The notes under the pieces are model-generated. The model did not search any database, was not told the origin of the DNA, and saw nothing but the letters and a program-made list of their open reading frames with translations. Made by a program: the position numbers and the translations under genes. A DNA stretch of 40,708 nt from Thiohalophilus sp. (GTDB taxonomy: Bacteria > Pseudomonadota > Gammaproteobacteria > UBA6429 > Thiohalophilaceae), in NCBI RefSeq assembly GCF_034522235.1, contig NZ_JAXHLN010000001.1, positions 1-40,708 of the forward strand. Direction: 5' to 3'. Below, piece by piece: positions 15,730 to 24,460 of the stretch. Each line of letters starts with the position of its first letter. Positions within the stretch are counted from its first letter, which is position 1.

Positions 15730-18700
15730 ATGCCTGTATCCTCTACTTTGACCATCGACGGCAACCAGGCCGCCGCGACTGTTGCGCACAAACTCAATGA
15801 GGTGATTGCGATTTATCCCATTACCCCGGCCTCGCCAATGGGGGAATGGGCTGATGAATGGTCGTCGCGCGGTCAGACCAACCTGTGGAATACGGTACCG
15901 CACGTCGTCGAGATGCAAAGTGAAGGCGGCGCCGCCGGTGCAATACACGGTGCCCTGCAAACCGGTGCCCTGACCACGACGTTCACTGCCTCGCAAGGGC
16001 TGTTGTTGATGATCCCCAACATGTACAAGATTGCCGGGGAGCTGACCCCGACGGTTTTTCATGTTGCCTCCCGCTCACTGGCCTGTCAGGCCCTGTCGAT
16101 TTTCGGCGATCACAGTGATGTGATGAGCGCTCGTATGACCGGTTTCGGCTTTCTGTGCGCCAACTCACCCCAGGAGGTCATGGACATGGCCCTGATCGCC
16201 CAGGCGGCGAGCCTGGAGGGACAGGTGCCGATGGTGCATTTCTTCGACGGTTTTCGCACCTCTCATGAGGTCGCCAAACTGCAGGGCATCGACGATGAGG
16301 TGCTCGCGGCAATGATCCGCTCCGACTGGATCGAACGCCATCGTCGCAACGCCCTCTCGCCCGAGCATCCCGTGTTGCGCGGCAGCTCACAGAACCCCGA
16401 TATCTATTTTCAGGCGCGGGAAACCGTCAATTCCTTTTATGAAAAACTCCCCGGTATTGTGCAGCAGACGATGGATCGCTTTGCCGAACTGACCGGTCGC
16501 CAGTACCAGCTGTTCGATTATGTCGGCAGCGAGAAGGCCGAGCGGGTCATAATCCTGATGGGTTCGGGCGCCGAGGCGGTCCAGGAAACGGTGGCGTATC
16601 TTAATCGTCAGGGTGAAAAAGTCGGACTGCTCAAGGTGCGGCTCTATCGGCCTTTTGAGGCCGACGCCCTGATTCACGCGCTGCCGACAAGTGTCAAAAA
16701 AATCGCGGTGCTGGATCGCACCAAGGAACCGGGGGCTGACGGCGAGCCCCTGTACAAGGATGTGGTCACGGCGCTGGCCCAGCATTATTGCAGCGGCGAA
16801 TGTCGCTTCGACGGGATGCCGACCGTGATCGGCGGCCGTTACGGGCTTTCTTCCAAGGAGTTCACGCCGGGGATGATCAAGGCGGTGTACGACGAGCTGC
16901 GCGGGGATAAACCGAAAAATCACTTTACCATCGGCATTCACGACGATGTCACGCATACCAGCCTGGACTGGGATTCGGCTTTTCGTACCGACGCCCATGC
17001 ACAGACATTCCAGGCCATGTTCTATGGACTGGGCAGCGACGGGACGGTCAGTGCCAACAAGAACAGCATCAAGATCATCGGTGAATCGACCGACCTGTAT
17101 GCCCAGGGCTATTTCGTCTATGACTCGAAAAAAGCCGGGGCGGTTACGGTCTCGCATCTGCGTTTTGGTTCTCAGCCGATCCGCTCCACCTATCTGATCG
17201 GTGACAACGACGCCGATTTTGTTGCCTGCCATCAGCCGGTATTTCTCGAGCGTTTCAACATGCTCGACAAGGCAAAGCAAAACGCCGTGTTTCTGCTCAA
17301 CTCGCCGGAGCCGGCCGACCGGGTATGGCAAAGCCTGCCACGTAAAATGCAGCAACAGATCATCGACAAACAGGTCCGTTTTTATACCGTCGACGCCTAT
17401 GCCGTTGCCGAGCAGGCGGGGATGGGTAAGCGTATCAATACCGTCATGCAGACCTGTTTTTTCGCCATCTCCGGTATTCTGCCGCAGGAACAAGCTATCA
17501 AATCGATCAAGGAAGCGGTGGAAAAAACCTATGGCAAAAAAGGCCGGCGGATTGTCGAGATCAATTTCAAGGCGATTGATGAAACGCTGGCGCGCTTGCA
17601 TGAGGTGACTATTCCCGGCCAGGTGGATAGCGAGTTCGATGTCGCGCGGCCGGTACCGGCGAAGGCGCCCGACTTCGTGCAACAGGTAACCGGCGAGATC
17701 ATTGCCGGCCATGGTGATGATGTGCCGGTCAGCCGGTTACCGGCCAATGGCAGTTATCCGCTGGGGACCGCGCGGTATGAAAAGCGCAACCTGGCGCTGG
17801 AGATCCCGGTCTGGGAGCCCGAGCTGTGTACCCAGTGCGGTAAATGCCCGCTGGTCTGTCCGCATGCGGCGATTCGCAGCAAGATATTCAGTGAGGCGGA
17901 ACTGAAAAACGCACCGTCAGATTTCAAGGCCCATTCGATGCTGGGCAAGGGTTTTCCAGAAGGGATGATGATCAGCTATCAGGTAGCACCGGAGGATTGT
18001 ACCGGTTGCGGCCTGTGCGTGGATATCTGCCCGATTCACGACAAATCCAACGCCAGTCGCAAGGCGCTGAACATGGCGCCGCAACCGCCGTTGCGTGAGC
18101 AGGAACGGGAGAACTTTGATTTCTTTCTGGAACTTCCGGAATATGATCGGCGCGAGCTGAAGGTGACCACGCTCAAGGGCTCCATGGTGATGGAGCCGCT
18201 GTTCGAGTTTTCCAGTGCCTGTGTCGGTTGCGGCGAGACGCCGTACCTGAAACTGGCCAGCCAGCTGTTTGGCGATCGCATGCTGGTGGCCAATGCCACC
18301 GGCTGCTCCTCCATCTACGGCGGCAACCTGCCCACCACACCGTGGTCCACCAACCGGGAAGGGCGCGGCCCGGCCTGGAACAACTCGCTGTTCGAGGACA
18401 ACGCCGAATTTGGCCTGGGGATGCGCATTGCGGTCGACAAGCAGCGCGAGCAGGCGCGCGAATTGATTCAGGCAGTGCGCGATCAGCTGGATAACGAACT
18501 GGTCGAGGCGATTTTAAACGCCGATCAGTCAAGCGAATCCGGCATTCATGATCAACGCCAGCGGGTCGCACAGTTGCGCGAGCAACTGGCAAAACTCAAG
18601 GATGCGCGGGCGCAGACCCTGCAGGAGCTTGCCGAAAACCTGATACGCAAGAGTGTCTGGATTATCGGTGGCGATGGCTGGGCCTACGACATCGGTTATG

Positions 18701-19368
18701 GCGGGCTGGATCACGTGCTGGCCACAGGCGCCGACGTGAATATCCTGGTGCTGGATACCGAGGTCTATTCCAACACCGGCGGCCAGACCTCCAAGGCGAC
18801 ACCGCGCGGCGCTGTCGCCAAGTTCTCCGCCGGCGGCAAACCGACCGGTAAAAAGGACCTGGCCTTGCTGGCCATGGATTATGAAAACGTGTATGTGGCG
18901 CATGTGGCCTACGGAGCCAAGGATGTCCAGACCCTGCGCGCGTTTGTCGAAGCCGAGGCCCACGCCGGTCCGTCGCTGATCATCGCCTATTCGCCCTGTA
19001 TCGCCCACGGCGTGGATCTCTCCAATAACCATCGCCAGCAAAACCTGGCGGTCGACAGCGGTCACTGGCCCCTGTTCCGGTTCGATCCGTCGCGCGCTAC
19101 CCAGGGCAAGAACCCGCTGCATCTCGATTCCGGTGAACCGTCGATTCCCTACCGGGAATTTGTGCAAACCGAAACCCGCTTCAGCATGTTGTGGCATACC
19201 CATCCGCAGGACGCCGAGCGGTTCCTGGCCGAGGCACAGCAGGAGGTGCAACATCGCTACCATTATTACAAGCAGCTGTCCGAGCTGGAGTGGGACGGGG
19301 CGACCCGGGTTTCGGCCGTCAAGGCAAAGCTGAAACAGGATAACAACAAATCGACGGAGGACGCGTAG
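15730..19368 (+). CDS. nifJ: Pyruvate:flavodoxin/ferredoxin oxidoreductase NifJ
   Basis: Oxidises pyruvate with CoA to acetyl-CoA and CO2, reducing flavodoxin or ferredoxin; it can run in reverse when ferredoxin is strongly reduced. About 1212 residues, the single-chain form. The N-terminal pyruvate domain (TIDGNQAAA, YPITPASPMGEWAD) is followed by the CoA/transketolase-like domain. A ferredoxin insert carries two cubane sites: C700-x2-C703-x2-C706-x3-C710, and C757-x2-C760-x2-C763-x3-C767. The thiamine-diphosphate domain has the proximal cluster cysteines (ACVGCGET), GDGWAYDIGYGG from about 981 and NTGGQTSKATPRG. ATG 15730 is preferred, with AGGA about eleven bases upstream; ATG 15718 would add MCCA. 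The next gene overlaps no base but starts immediately after the stop. Confidence 0.96.
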   Translation: MPVSSTLTIDGNQAAATVAHKLNEVIAIYPITPASPMGEWADEWSSRGQTNLWNTVPHVVEMQSEGGAAGAIHGALQTGALTTTFTASQGLLLMIPNMYKIAGELTPTVFHVASRSLACQALSIFGDHSDVMSARMTGFGFLCANSPQEVMDMALIAQAASLEGQVPMVHFFDGFRTSHEVAKLQGIDDEVLAAMIRSDWIERHRRNALSPEHPVLRGSSQNPDIYFQARETVNSFYEKLPGIVQQTMDRFAELTGRQYQLFDYVGSEKAERVIILMGSGAEAVQETVAYLNRQGEKVGLLKVRLYRPFEADALIHALPTSVKKIAVLDRTKEPGADGEPLYKDVVTALAQHYCSGECRFDGMPTVIGGRYGLSSKEFTPGMIKAVYDELRGDKPKNHFTIGIHDDVTHTSLDWDSAFRTDAHAQTFQAMFYGLGSDGTVSANKNSIKIIGESTDLYAQGYFVYDSKKAGAVTVSHLRFGSQPIRSTYLIGDNDADFVACHQPVFLERFNMLDKAKQNAVFLLNSPEPADRVWQSLPRKMQQQIIDKQVRFYTVDAYAVAEQAGMGKRINTVMQTCFFAISGILPQEQAIKSIKEAVEKTYGKKGRRIVEINFKAIDETLARLHEVTIPGQVDSEFDVARPVPAKAPDFVQQVTGEIIAGHGDDVPVSRLPANGSYPLGTARYEKRNLALEIPVWEPELCTQCGKCPLVCPHAAIRSKIFSEAELKNAPSDFKAHSMLGKGFPEGMMISYQVAPEDCTGCGLCVDICPIHDKSNASRKALNMAPQPPLREQERENFDFFLELPEYDRRELKVTTLKGSMVMEPLFEFSSACVGCGETPYLKLASQLFGDRMLVANATGCSSIYGGNLPTTPWSTNREGRGPAWNNSLFEDNAEFGLGMRIAVDKQREQARELIQAVRDQLDNELVEAILNADQSSESGIHDQRQRVAQLREQLAKLKDARAQTLQELAENLIRKSVWIIGGDGWAYDIGYGGLDHVLATGADVNILVLDTEVYSNTGGQTSKATPRGAVAKFSAGGKPTGKKDLALLAMDYENVYVAHVAYGAKDVQTLRAFVEAEAHAGPSLIIAYSPCIAHGVDLSNNHRQQNLAVDSGHWPLFRFDPSRATQGKNPLHLDSGEPSIPYREFVQTETRFSMLWHTHPQDAERFLAEAQQEVQHRYHYYKQLSELEWDGATRVSAVKAKLKQDNNKSTEDA

Positions 19369-20382
19369 ATGGTGGATATGACGACCGAGTATCTTGGCCT
19401 GAAGCTCGCCAACCCGCTGGTGCCTTCATCCTCGCCACTGACCGGTGATCGCGATTCGGTGATGCGGTTGCGCGAGGCCGGTGCCCCGGCGATCGTTCTG
19501 CCATCGTTGTTTGAGGAAAAAATCGATCAGGAAGAACAGGAGCTGGATCGTTTTATTCATCACCAGTCGATCGGCTTTGGTGAGATGGAAAGTTTTCATC
19601 CGGTACCGGATGACTTCAAGACCTGCCAGGACGAGTACCTGGAGTACCTGCAGAGGATAAAACAGGAACTGGATATCCCCGTCATTGCCAGCCTTAACGG
19701 CACCACCGCCGGCGGATGGCTGGAATACGGGCAACAGTTGCAACAGGCCGGTGCCGATGCGCTGGAGCTGAATGTCTATTATATCGCCGGCAATGGCGAG
19801 GAAAGCGGTAATGACGTGGAGCAGCGTTATATCGATCTTCTGGAATCGTTGCAACAACACGTTACGATTCCGATTACTCTGAAACTTTCCCCCCAGTTCA
19901 GCTCGCCGGTCCATTTTATCAGTCGCCTGGAACAGGCCGGGGCGGCCGGGGTGGCCCTGTTTAACCGCTTCTATCTGCCGGACATCAATCCGGAGCAACT
20001 GATGGTCGAGCCGGCATTGCAACTGTCCATGCCGTATGAGTCGTTAATGCGAATCCGCTGGGCGGCCCTGTTGCATGGACGGGTTAACCTGTCGCTGGCG
20101 ATGACAGGCGGTTTTCATAACGCACGCGATGGCATCAAGGCGTTGCTGGCAGGGGCCGACGTGGTGCATTTATGCAGTGTGCTGTTACAGCAAGGGCCGG
20201 AGTATTTGTCCGTGATCCTGGGCGAAATGCATCACTGGTTGGAAGAATACGAGTACGACTCGGTCAGCCAGATCAAGGGCAGCATGAGTTACCGTAACGC
20301 GCCCGATCCCGGTGCCTATGAGCGGGTTAATTATATTACCGTCCTGGATAACTATACCTCGCCCAGAGGCGTATTGCGCTGA
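19369..20382 (+). CDS. Dihydroorotate dehydrogenase-like protein
   Basis: Predicted flavin-binding TIM-barrel protein related to dihydroorotate dehydrogenase, 337 residues. It has the FMN-barrel start LANPLVPSSSPLTGD, a KLSPQFS lysine segment, and a C-terminal phosphate-binding region (AMTGGFHNARDGIKALLAGAD). Genes of this type often directly follow nifJ, and here the ATG abuts the nifJ stop (GGAGG eight bases before), so the two are one transcript. It is probably not the pyrimidine-pathway PyrD, which normally stands alone. A role in electron transfer or repair linked to NifJ is an inference from gene neighbourhood only. Confidence 0.87.
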   Translation: MVDMTTEYLGLKLANPLVPSSSPLTGDRDSVMRLREAGAPAIVLPSLFEEKIDQEEQELDRFIHHQSIGFGEMESFHPVPDDFKTCQDEYLEYLQRIKQELDIPVIASLNGTTAGGWLEYGQQLQQAGADALELNVYYIAGNGEESGNDVEQRYIDLLESLQQHVTIPITLKLSPQFSSPVHFISRLEQAGAAGVALFNRFYLPDINPEQLMVEPALQLSMPYESLMRIRWAALLHGRVNLSLAMTGGFHNARDGIKALLAGADVVHLCSVLLQQGPEYLSVILGEMHHWLEEYEYDSVSQIKGSMSYRNAPDPGAYERVNYITVLDNYTSPRGVLR

Positions 20383-20457
20383 GAGACAATACAATCCGGG
20401 AATTAAATAAAAGTTTCCGACACCCGATCACCCTGCGCAGGATGGCTCAAGTGGCAG

Positions 20458-20484
20458 GCCGGACATAGCAACGCGGTGTCCGGC
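20458..20484. repeat. Short palindromic repeat GCCGGAC...GTCCGGC
   Basis: A 7-base-pair stem (20458-20464 with 20478-20484) within AGGCCGGACATAGCA...GTGTCCGGCAATC. A related copy is at 21184-21227, with the same flanks. This resembles the AGGCCGGxC...GxCCGGCA palindromes common between genes of gammaproteobacteria. Confidence 0.65.
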
Positions 20485-20509
20485 AATCGGCTGTTCCAGA
20501 TTCATTTTC

Positions 20510-20551
20510 TTGATCAGGATCAATCGCTACCATTACCGCGAACGCTAGGCT
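20510..20551 (+). promoter_or_regulatory. FNR box and -10 of the ubiT promoter
   Basis: TTGATCAGGATCAA (20510-20523) matches the FNR consensus TTGAT-N4-ATCAA exactly. A -10-like TAGGCT (20546-20551) would place the start near 20558, so the box centre is at about -41.5, the usual class II activation position. The leader to the ubiT ATG is about 24 bases. This predicts induction without oxygen, as described for ubiT and ubiUV in E. coli. Confidence 0.8.
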
Positions 20552-20581
20552 AGGCGTTTGTCTGTCCCCGGAGGGTGAGCC

Positions 20582-21070
20582 ATGCCGATCCCGCTACAAC
20601 CCCTGTCGCTGGCATTTCGCCTGACGCCGGCCGCGCTGCAAACAGAACTGCTTTCACGCCTGTTCAATCATTTACTCCGGGGACAGACGATTGCCGGACA
20701 ACTCGAGGCGCTTGAGGGCAAGCGACTGGCTATCGAGATCACCGACAGCGCCACGCTACTGAATTTTACCCTCCGGCGCGGACGCCTCTATCGCACCGGC
20801 AATGTTGGCCGGGAGGACCGGGATGTCTGCATCCGCGGCAGGCTGGAACATTTCTGGCAACTGGCCGCCCGCCAGGAAGATCCCGATACCCTGTTTTTCA
20901 ACCGGCAACTGGAGATCGAGGGGGAGACCGAAACCGGTCTTTACATCAAGAACCTGCTGGACAGTCTCGACTATGACTGGGAAGCCCATTTTCAGGCCGT
21001 GCTGGGCAAGCGTCTTGCCAAACTGCCATTGGCCGTTTGGCAGGGCCGAGTGACGAGGGCAAGATCCTGA
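20582..21070 (+). CDS. ubiT: Anaerobic ubiquinone accessory factor UbiT (SCP2 domain)
   Basis: Lipid-binding SCP2-domain protein of the oxygen-independent ubiquinone pathway (YhbT in E. coli), thought to organise ubiquinone intermediates. 162 residues. The SCP2 core spans about residues 25-145, with the strongly conserved ARQEDPDTLFFNRQLEIEG and GLYIKNLLDSLD near residues 95-130. GGAGGG lies seven bases before the ATG. The C-terminal eight residues or so (GRVTRARS) are read from DNA that resembles the adjoining repeats (GTGACGAGGGCAAG), so the tail may be repeat-derived. ubiU and ubiV face it on the opposite strand. An FNR box controls the promoter. Confidence 0.93.
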   Translation: MPIPLQPLSLAFRLTPAALQTELLSRLFNHLLRGQTIAGQLEALEGKRLAIEITDSATLLNFTLRRGRLYRTGNVGREDRDVCIRGRLEHFWQLAARQEDPDTLFFNRQLEIEGETETGLYIKNLLDSLDYDWEAHFQAVLGKRLAKLPLAVWQGRVTRARS

Positions 21071-21075
21071 AAGCC

Positions 21076-21146
21076 TCACCACGAAGACTCGAAGGCACGA
21101 AGTCTGTTATCAATGACTTCTTGGTGTCTTCGAGCCTTTGTGGTGA
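21076..21146. repeat. Inverted-arm repeat, CACGAAGAC type, copy 1
   Basis: Left arm 21076-21103 starts TCACCACGAAGACTCGAAGG. Right arm 21116-21146 carries the reverse complement and ends TTTGTGGTGA. The loop is about 12 bases. It starts five bases after the ubiT stop. A second copy in the same orientation is at 21334-21404, including the upstream bases AAAGCCTCACC. Confidence 0.85.
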
Positions 21147-21149
21147 ATG

Positions 21150-21300
21150 TTTTCCGGACCGGGTACCCGGTCCTGGTGAGTAGGCCGGACTGAGCACCCT
21201 GCGGGCATAAACTTCGCGGTGTCCGGCAATCCGCAGGGTGCCCGATACCGCTGCGCTCAATCGGGCCTACATGCTATGTCGGGCCTACATACTTGTGCCC
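21150..21300. repeat. Cluster of palindromes between ubiT and ubiV
   Basis: Contains the perfect 18-base palindrome GGACCGGGTACCCGGTCC (21156-21173). Two interleaved stems follow: GCCGGAC 21184-21190 with GTCCGGC 21221-21227, and CACCCTGCGG 21195-21204 with CCGCAGGGTG 21231-21240 (order a-b-a'-b'). The direct repeat TCGGGCCTACAT then occurs twice near 21262 and 21280. No reading frame here looks coding. Confidence 0.75.
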
Positions 21301-21333
21301 TTCGGGCAGGGACGGGGCGAGATTCTAAAAGCC

Positions 21334-21404
21334 TCACCACGAAGACTCGAAGACACGAAGTTTTTTATTAATGACTTCTTGGTGTCTTGGTGTCTTCGTG
21401 GTGA
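21334..21404. repeat. Inverted-arm repeat, CACGAAGAC type, copy 2
   Basis: Left arm 21334-21360 (TCACCACGAAGACTCGAAGA onward). Right arm 21373-21404 (reverse complement, ending TCTTCGTGGTGA). It is a direct duplicate of the element at 21076-21146 with a few substitutions. It leads directly into the heptamer array at 21412. Confidence 0.85.
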
Positions 21405-21411
21405 ATAATTT

Positions 21412-21481
21412 CCTCGTTCCTCGTTCCTCGTTCCTCGTTCCTCGTTCCTCGTTCCTCGTTCCTCGTTACTCGGTCCTCGTC
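21412..21481. repeat. Heptamer tandem array CCTCGTT (ten units)
   Basis: Eight exact copies of CCTCGTT (21412-21467) followed by ACTCGGT and CCTCGTC. Read on the minus strand the array (AACGAGG units) supplies the last residues GTRTE and the TAA stop of ubiV at 21466. Related ACGAG heptamers occur at 29087-29181 and 33252-33340. There are no spacers between units, so this is not a CRISPR array. Confidence 0.95.
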
Positions 21482-22386
21482 CCTTGCCCGAAGGGCTGAG
21501 GCTGTTCGAGCCACTGCATGCCGGGACTGTCATACCAATAGCCGTTTGCCGGCGCGCCACAGCTCAGCGTGTTAATCCGGCTCTCGGCTTCCCGGGGATC
21601 GAGCTTGTTCCCCAGTACCTGCGAATACAGAGCGACAATCTCGGCCATGTGTTGCGACTGGGGAGAGAGCCGCAGTACATCGGTTTGCAGTTCACGCAAG
21701 GTTGGAATGGCCCGCACCAGATTGCAGGTGGTCGCCGACTGGGTCTGAATCCCGTTGAGGGTGAGAAACGACTGCTGATCGCGGGTCTTCATATCCAGGC
21801 CGTCGAGGTAATCGCCGCAGCGTAATTGACAGTCGTCCTTGGGTAACTGGCAGGCGCGGGCGGTAAAACAACGGGCCGAGAAGGCCAGGGGCAGGCGGCC
21901 GAAGATAAAGACTTCCGTTTCCAGTTGCGGGGGCCTGGCCTGTTGCATCTCGGCCAGGGTCTGTTGCGACAGCTCCACCGGCATGACCCAGCGTCGGGCG
22001 CCATTATCATGATGCAGTGCCAGTGATTCGGGGTTGTAGATGTTCAGATGCGGTCCCGCGACATATTCCCGGCTTTTGAGATTCTGCACCGCGGTCATGT
22101 CATTGGCTTCCACCATGAACTCACCATTGTCCGTGATGCGCCTCAGGTTACTAATTTCGGAACCGGCCTCGATCAGGGCCAGGCTGGAGAGGACAACCTC
22201 CTTGCCGGCAGCCGCCAGTTGCCGGGCGATTTGCAGCCAGTCATCCAGGCGCAGGGCACGCCGCTTGGAACAGACCACCTCGCCGAGATAGACACAATCC
22301 ACCGGCCAGTCGGCAACCTGCCGATAAAAATCGATCACCTGTTCTTTGGGCCAGAAATAGAGTAGCGGGCCGAGTGCGAGTTTCAT
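21466..22386 (-). CDS. ubiV: Anaerobic ubiquinone biosynthesis protein UbiV (U32 family)
   Basis: Partner of UbiU in oxygen-independent hydroxylation of ubiquinone precursors (YhbV). The four cysteines that bind the 4Fe-4S cluster are recognisable. Numbering from the ATG at 22392 they are C41 (GEVVCSKRR), C175, C188 and C192, with spacings 13 and 4 as in E. coli UbiV. I prefer the start at 22386, because its ATGA overlaps the ubiU stop and the protein then begins [13 protein letters not shown] as in E. coli. The last five or so residues and the stop come from the heptamer array, so the 3' end was remodelled by the repeat. It is the third gene of the yhcC-ubiU-ubiV operon. Confidence 0.95.
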   Translation of the reverse strand: MKLALGPLLYFWPKEQVIDFYRQVADWPVDCVYLGEVVCSKRRALRLDDWLQIARQLAAAGKEVVLSSLALIEAGSEISNLRRITDNGEFMVEANDMTAVQNLKSREYVAGPHLNIYNPESLALHHDNGARRWVMPVELSQQTLAEMQQARPPQLETEVFIFGRLPLAFSARCFTARACQLPKDDCQLRCGDYLDGLDMKTRDQQSFLTLNGIQTQSATTCNLVRAIPTLRELQTDVLRLSPQSQHMAEIVALYSQVLGNKLDPREAESRINTLSCGAPANGYWYDSPGMQWLEQPQPFGQGTRTE

Positions 22387-23390
22387 TGCCATTGTCGATC
22401 CAGTGCCCCCAGGGTGTGGGTGTTGCCTTCGGCGAGTTTATCGAGCTGCAGGATCCATTCGTTGCGGGGCGTATAGTTATCGGGATCGCGCTGCGCGGCA
22501 TCCAGCGCCTGGCGCAGGACATGGGTGACCTGGGCGACATAGGCGGGACTGCGTTGGCGGCCTTCGATCTTGATCGCACTGACGCCGCTGCGTACCAGCT
22601 CCGGCAGGATGTCCAGCACCGAGAGGCTGGTCGGTTCCTCCAGCGCATAGCCGAGTTCCTGGTTCACCTCGAAGCGGCCCTTGCACAGCACGGGATAGCC
22701 GGCACTCTCCTGCGGTTTGTAGACATCGATCAACACGTCATTCAGACGGACTTCACGGCCTGCCGCGGTTTCATGCCATTGCACCGCATGGGCCGGCGAG
22801 CAGGCGCCGCAGGTATTGGGTGACTCGCCGGTGACATAGGAGGAGAGATAGCAGCGCCCCTCGACCATGACACAGAGGGAGCCGAAGGCGAAGGTCTCGA
22901 TCTCGACATCGGTGTTGGCGATGATGCGTTTGACCTGGGTCAGCGACAACACCCGCGGCAGCACCACCCGCTTGATATCAAATTGCTCCCGGTAGAAGGC
23001 GATCGCGTCGTAACTGGTGGCCGAACCCTGGACCGAAAGGTGCAGACGCAGCCCGGGATGTTCCCGGTGGGCGTAACGCAGCAGCCCGGTATCGGCGAGG
23101 ATCAGAGCATCCACGCCCAGCGCGGCGGCCCGGTCCACGGCAGCGGTCCAGGTGGGCCAGCTCCCGGGCTGCGGATAGGTGTTCAGTGCCAGCAGGACCT
23201 TGCTGCCGCGTTGATGGGCATAGGCGATGGCTTCGCCGGCGGTGCCTTCATCGAAGTTGAGGCCGGGAAAGTTGCGCGCGTTGGTGGCGTCCCGAAAGCC
23301 GATATAGACCGCATCGGCGCCGTTATCCACCGCCTTGCGCAGGGCGGGGAAGCTCCCGGCGGGGGCAACCAGTTCGACCTTGCCGTTCAT
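22383..23390 (-). CDS. ubiU: Anaerobic ubiquinone biosynthesis protein UbiU (U32 family)
   Basis: Peptidase-U32-family iron-sulfur protein that with UbiV performs oxygen-independent hydroxylations in ubiquinone synthesis, using prephenate-derived oxygen in E. coli. 335 residues. The four cluster cysteines match the E. coli spacing (7, 17, 39): C173, C180, C197 and C236; an extra C194 is present. It starts with [27 protein letters not shown], the U32 N-terminal signature. The ATG overlaps the yhcC stop as ATGA and the stop overlaps ubiV, so all three are translationally coupled. The operon is under the divergent FNR box at 24388-24401. Confidence 0.96.
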   Translation of the reverse strand: MNGKVELVAPAGSFPALRKAVDNGADAVYIGFRDATNARNFPGLNFDEGTAGEAIAYAHQRGSKVLLALNTYPQPGSWPTWTAAVDRAAALGVDALILADTGLLRYAHREHPGLRLHLSVQGSATSYDAIAFYREQFDIKRVVLPRVLSLTQVKRIIANTDVEIETFAFGSLCVMVEGRCYLSSYVTGESPNTCGACSPAHAVQWHETAAGREVRLNDVLIDVYKPQESAGYPVLCKGRFEVNQELGYALEEPTSLSVLDILPELVRSGVSAIKIEGRQRSPAYVAQVTHVLRQALDAAQRDPDNYTPRNEWILQLDKLAEGNTHTLGALDRQWQ

Positions 23391-24319
23391 GGCATCGCCT
23401 CACGATAGGGCGCGATGCCCTGGCGGCTGCCGCGCCGGCTCAGGATCTGTTCAATGCCGTTGAGCACCTTCCATTTCCAGTTGCACCAGTGGGGTGCCAG
23501 CAAGACAGTGTCTGCGGCGGTGCCGGTCAGGCGGTGATAGAGGATATCCGCGGGGGTCATCTCCACCAGATCGGCCGCGGTCTCCATATACTGCGTCATG
23601 GACCAGGGCTCGTACTCGCCGCGGCGCCATTGATTGGCCAGCAGGGTTCCCTTGACCACATGCAGCGGATGCAGTTTGAGTCCCTCGACGCCTTCGTTCA
23701 GGACCCGGGATAACGATATCCGGGTGTGTTGCGGTGACTCGCCGGGCAGGCCGAGAATCAGGTGCGTGCAGACCGGCAGCTGGCGCCGGTGCGCCGCGCG
23801 GATCGCGCTTTGATATTCGCCAAAGCCATGACCGCGATTGACTCGCTCGAGGCTGTCATCGAATGCCGATTGCAGCCCCAGCTCCAGCCAGATTTCATAA
23901 CCCTGCTGGTGATAGCGCTGGAGTAGATCCAGAACCTTTTCCGGCACACAATCGGGGCGGGTCCCGATGGCCAGACCGATAATCCCGGGTTGGGACAGGG
24001 CCAGATCGTAGCGCCGTTGCAGTTCCTGTACATCATCATAGGTATTGGTATAGGCCTGAAAATAGGCCAGAAACTTTTTCGCCCCGGTGCGTTTGGCAAG
24101 CACCCGGCGGCCGTTGGCCAGTTGTGTACAGATCGGATCGGGCTGACGGCCATGGGGGCTGAAGGAGACGTTGTTACAAAAGGTGCAGCCGCCCCGCCCC
24201 AGCGTGCCGTCGCGGTTGGGGCAGGTGAAGCCGGCGTCGATGGCGAGTTTGTGAACCCGCTCGCCATAACGCGACAGCATGGCCTGGCCAAAGGTGTTGA
24301 TGTAATCAGAGAGTGTCAT
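23387..24319 (-). CDS. yhcC: Radical SAM protein YhcC (TIGR01212 type)
   Basis: Radical S-adenosylmethionine protein of the YhcC family, 310 residues, function not established. The iron-sulfur site has the unusual long spacing C33-PNRDGTLGRGG-C45-TF-C48 characteristic of this family, in contrast to the usual CxxxCxxC. LELGLQSAFDDSLERVNRGH and THLILGLPGES are typical downstream motifs. It is the first gene of the operon with ubiU and ubiV (4-base ATGA overlap), and the FNR box upstream suggests expression without oxygen. The co-operon arrangement hints at a role linked to anaerobic quinone or cofactor metabolism, which is inference only. Confidence 0.92.
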   Translation of the reverse strand: MTLSDYINTFGQAMLSRYGERVHKLAIDAGFTCPNRDGTLGRGGCTFCNNVSFSPHGRQPDPICTQLANGRRVLAKRTGAKKFLAYFQAYTNTYDDVQELQRRYDLALSQPGIIGLAIGTRPDCVPEKVLDLLQRYHQQGYEIWLELGLQSAFDDSLERVNRGHGFGEYQSAIRAAHRRQLPVCTHLILGLPGESPQHTRISLSRVLNEGVEGLKLHPLHVVKGTLLANQWRRGEYEPWSMTQYMETAADLVEMTPADILYHRLTGTAADTVLLAPHWCNWKWKVLNGIEQILSRRGSRQGIAPYREAMP

Positions 24320-24387
24320 GGATGTTTGGCAAAAGCGGCGGACCTCATTGTGGCAGGCCAGCGTACGGCAGGGGGGCGAAAGCCGAA

Positions 24388-24401
24388 TTGATCCAGATCA
24401 A
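24388..24401. promoter_or_regulatory. FNR box shared by divergent yhcC operon and radical SAM gene
   Basis: TTGATCCAGATCAA matches the FNR consensus exactly. On the minus strand TACGCT (24365-24360) fits a -10, with a start near 24353 and the box at about -41.5. On the plus strand TAAAAT (24425-24430) fits a -10, with a start near 24437 and the box at about -42. One site could therefore activate both directions. Confidence 0.8.
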
Positions 24402-24460
24402 CAGGGTAAAACTCAAACGCGCTGTAAAATGCCAAATTGAACCGGAAGAGGAGGGATCCA

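Noticed and set aside
15983-17712. Long minus-strand open frames (up to 441 codons) opposite nifJ
   Set aside because: They are shadows of a GC-rich coding strand; nifJ has all its motifs on the plus strand.
21412-21481. Possible CRISPR array
   Set aside because: Units are seven bases long and directly tandem, with no spacers and no cas genes.
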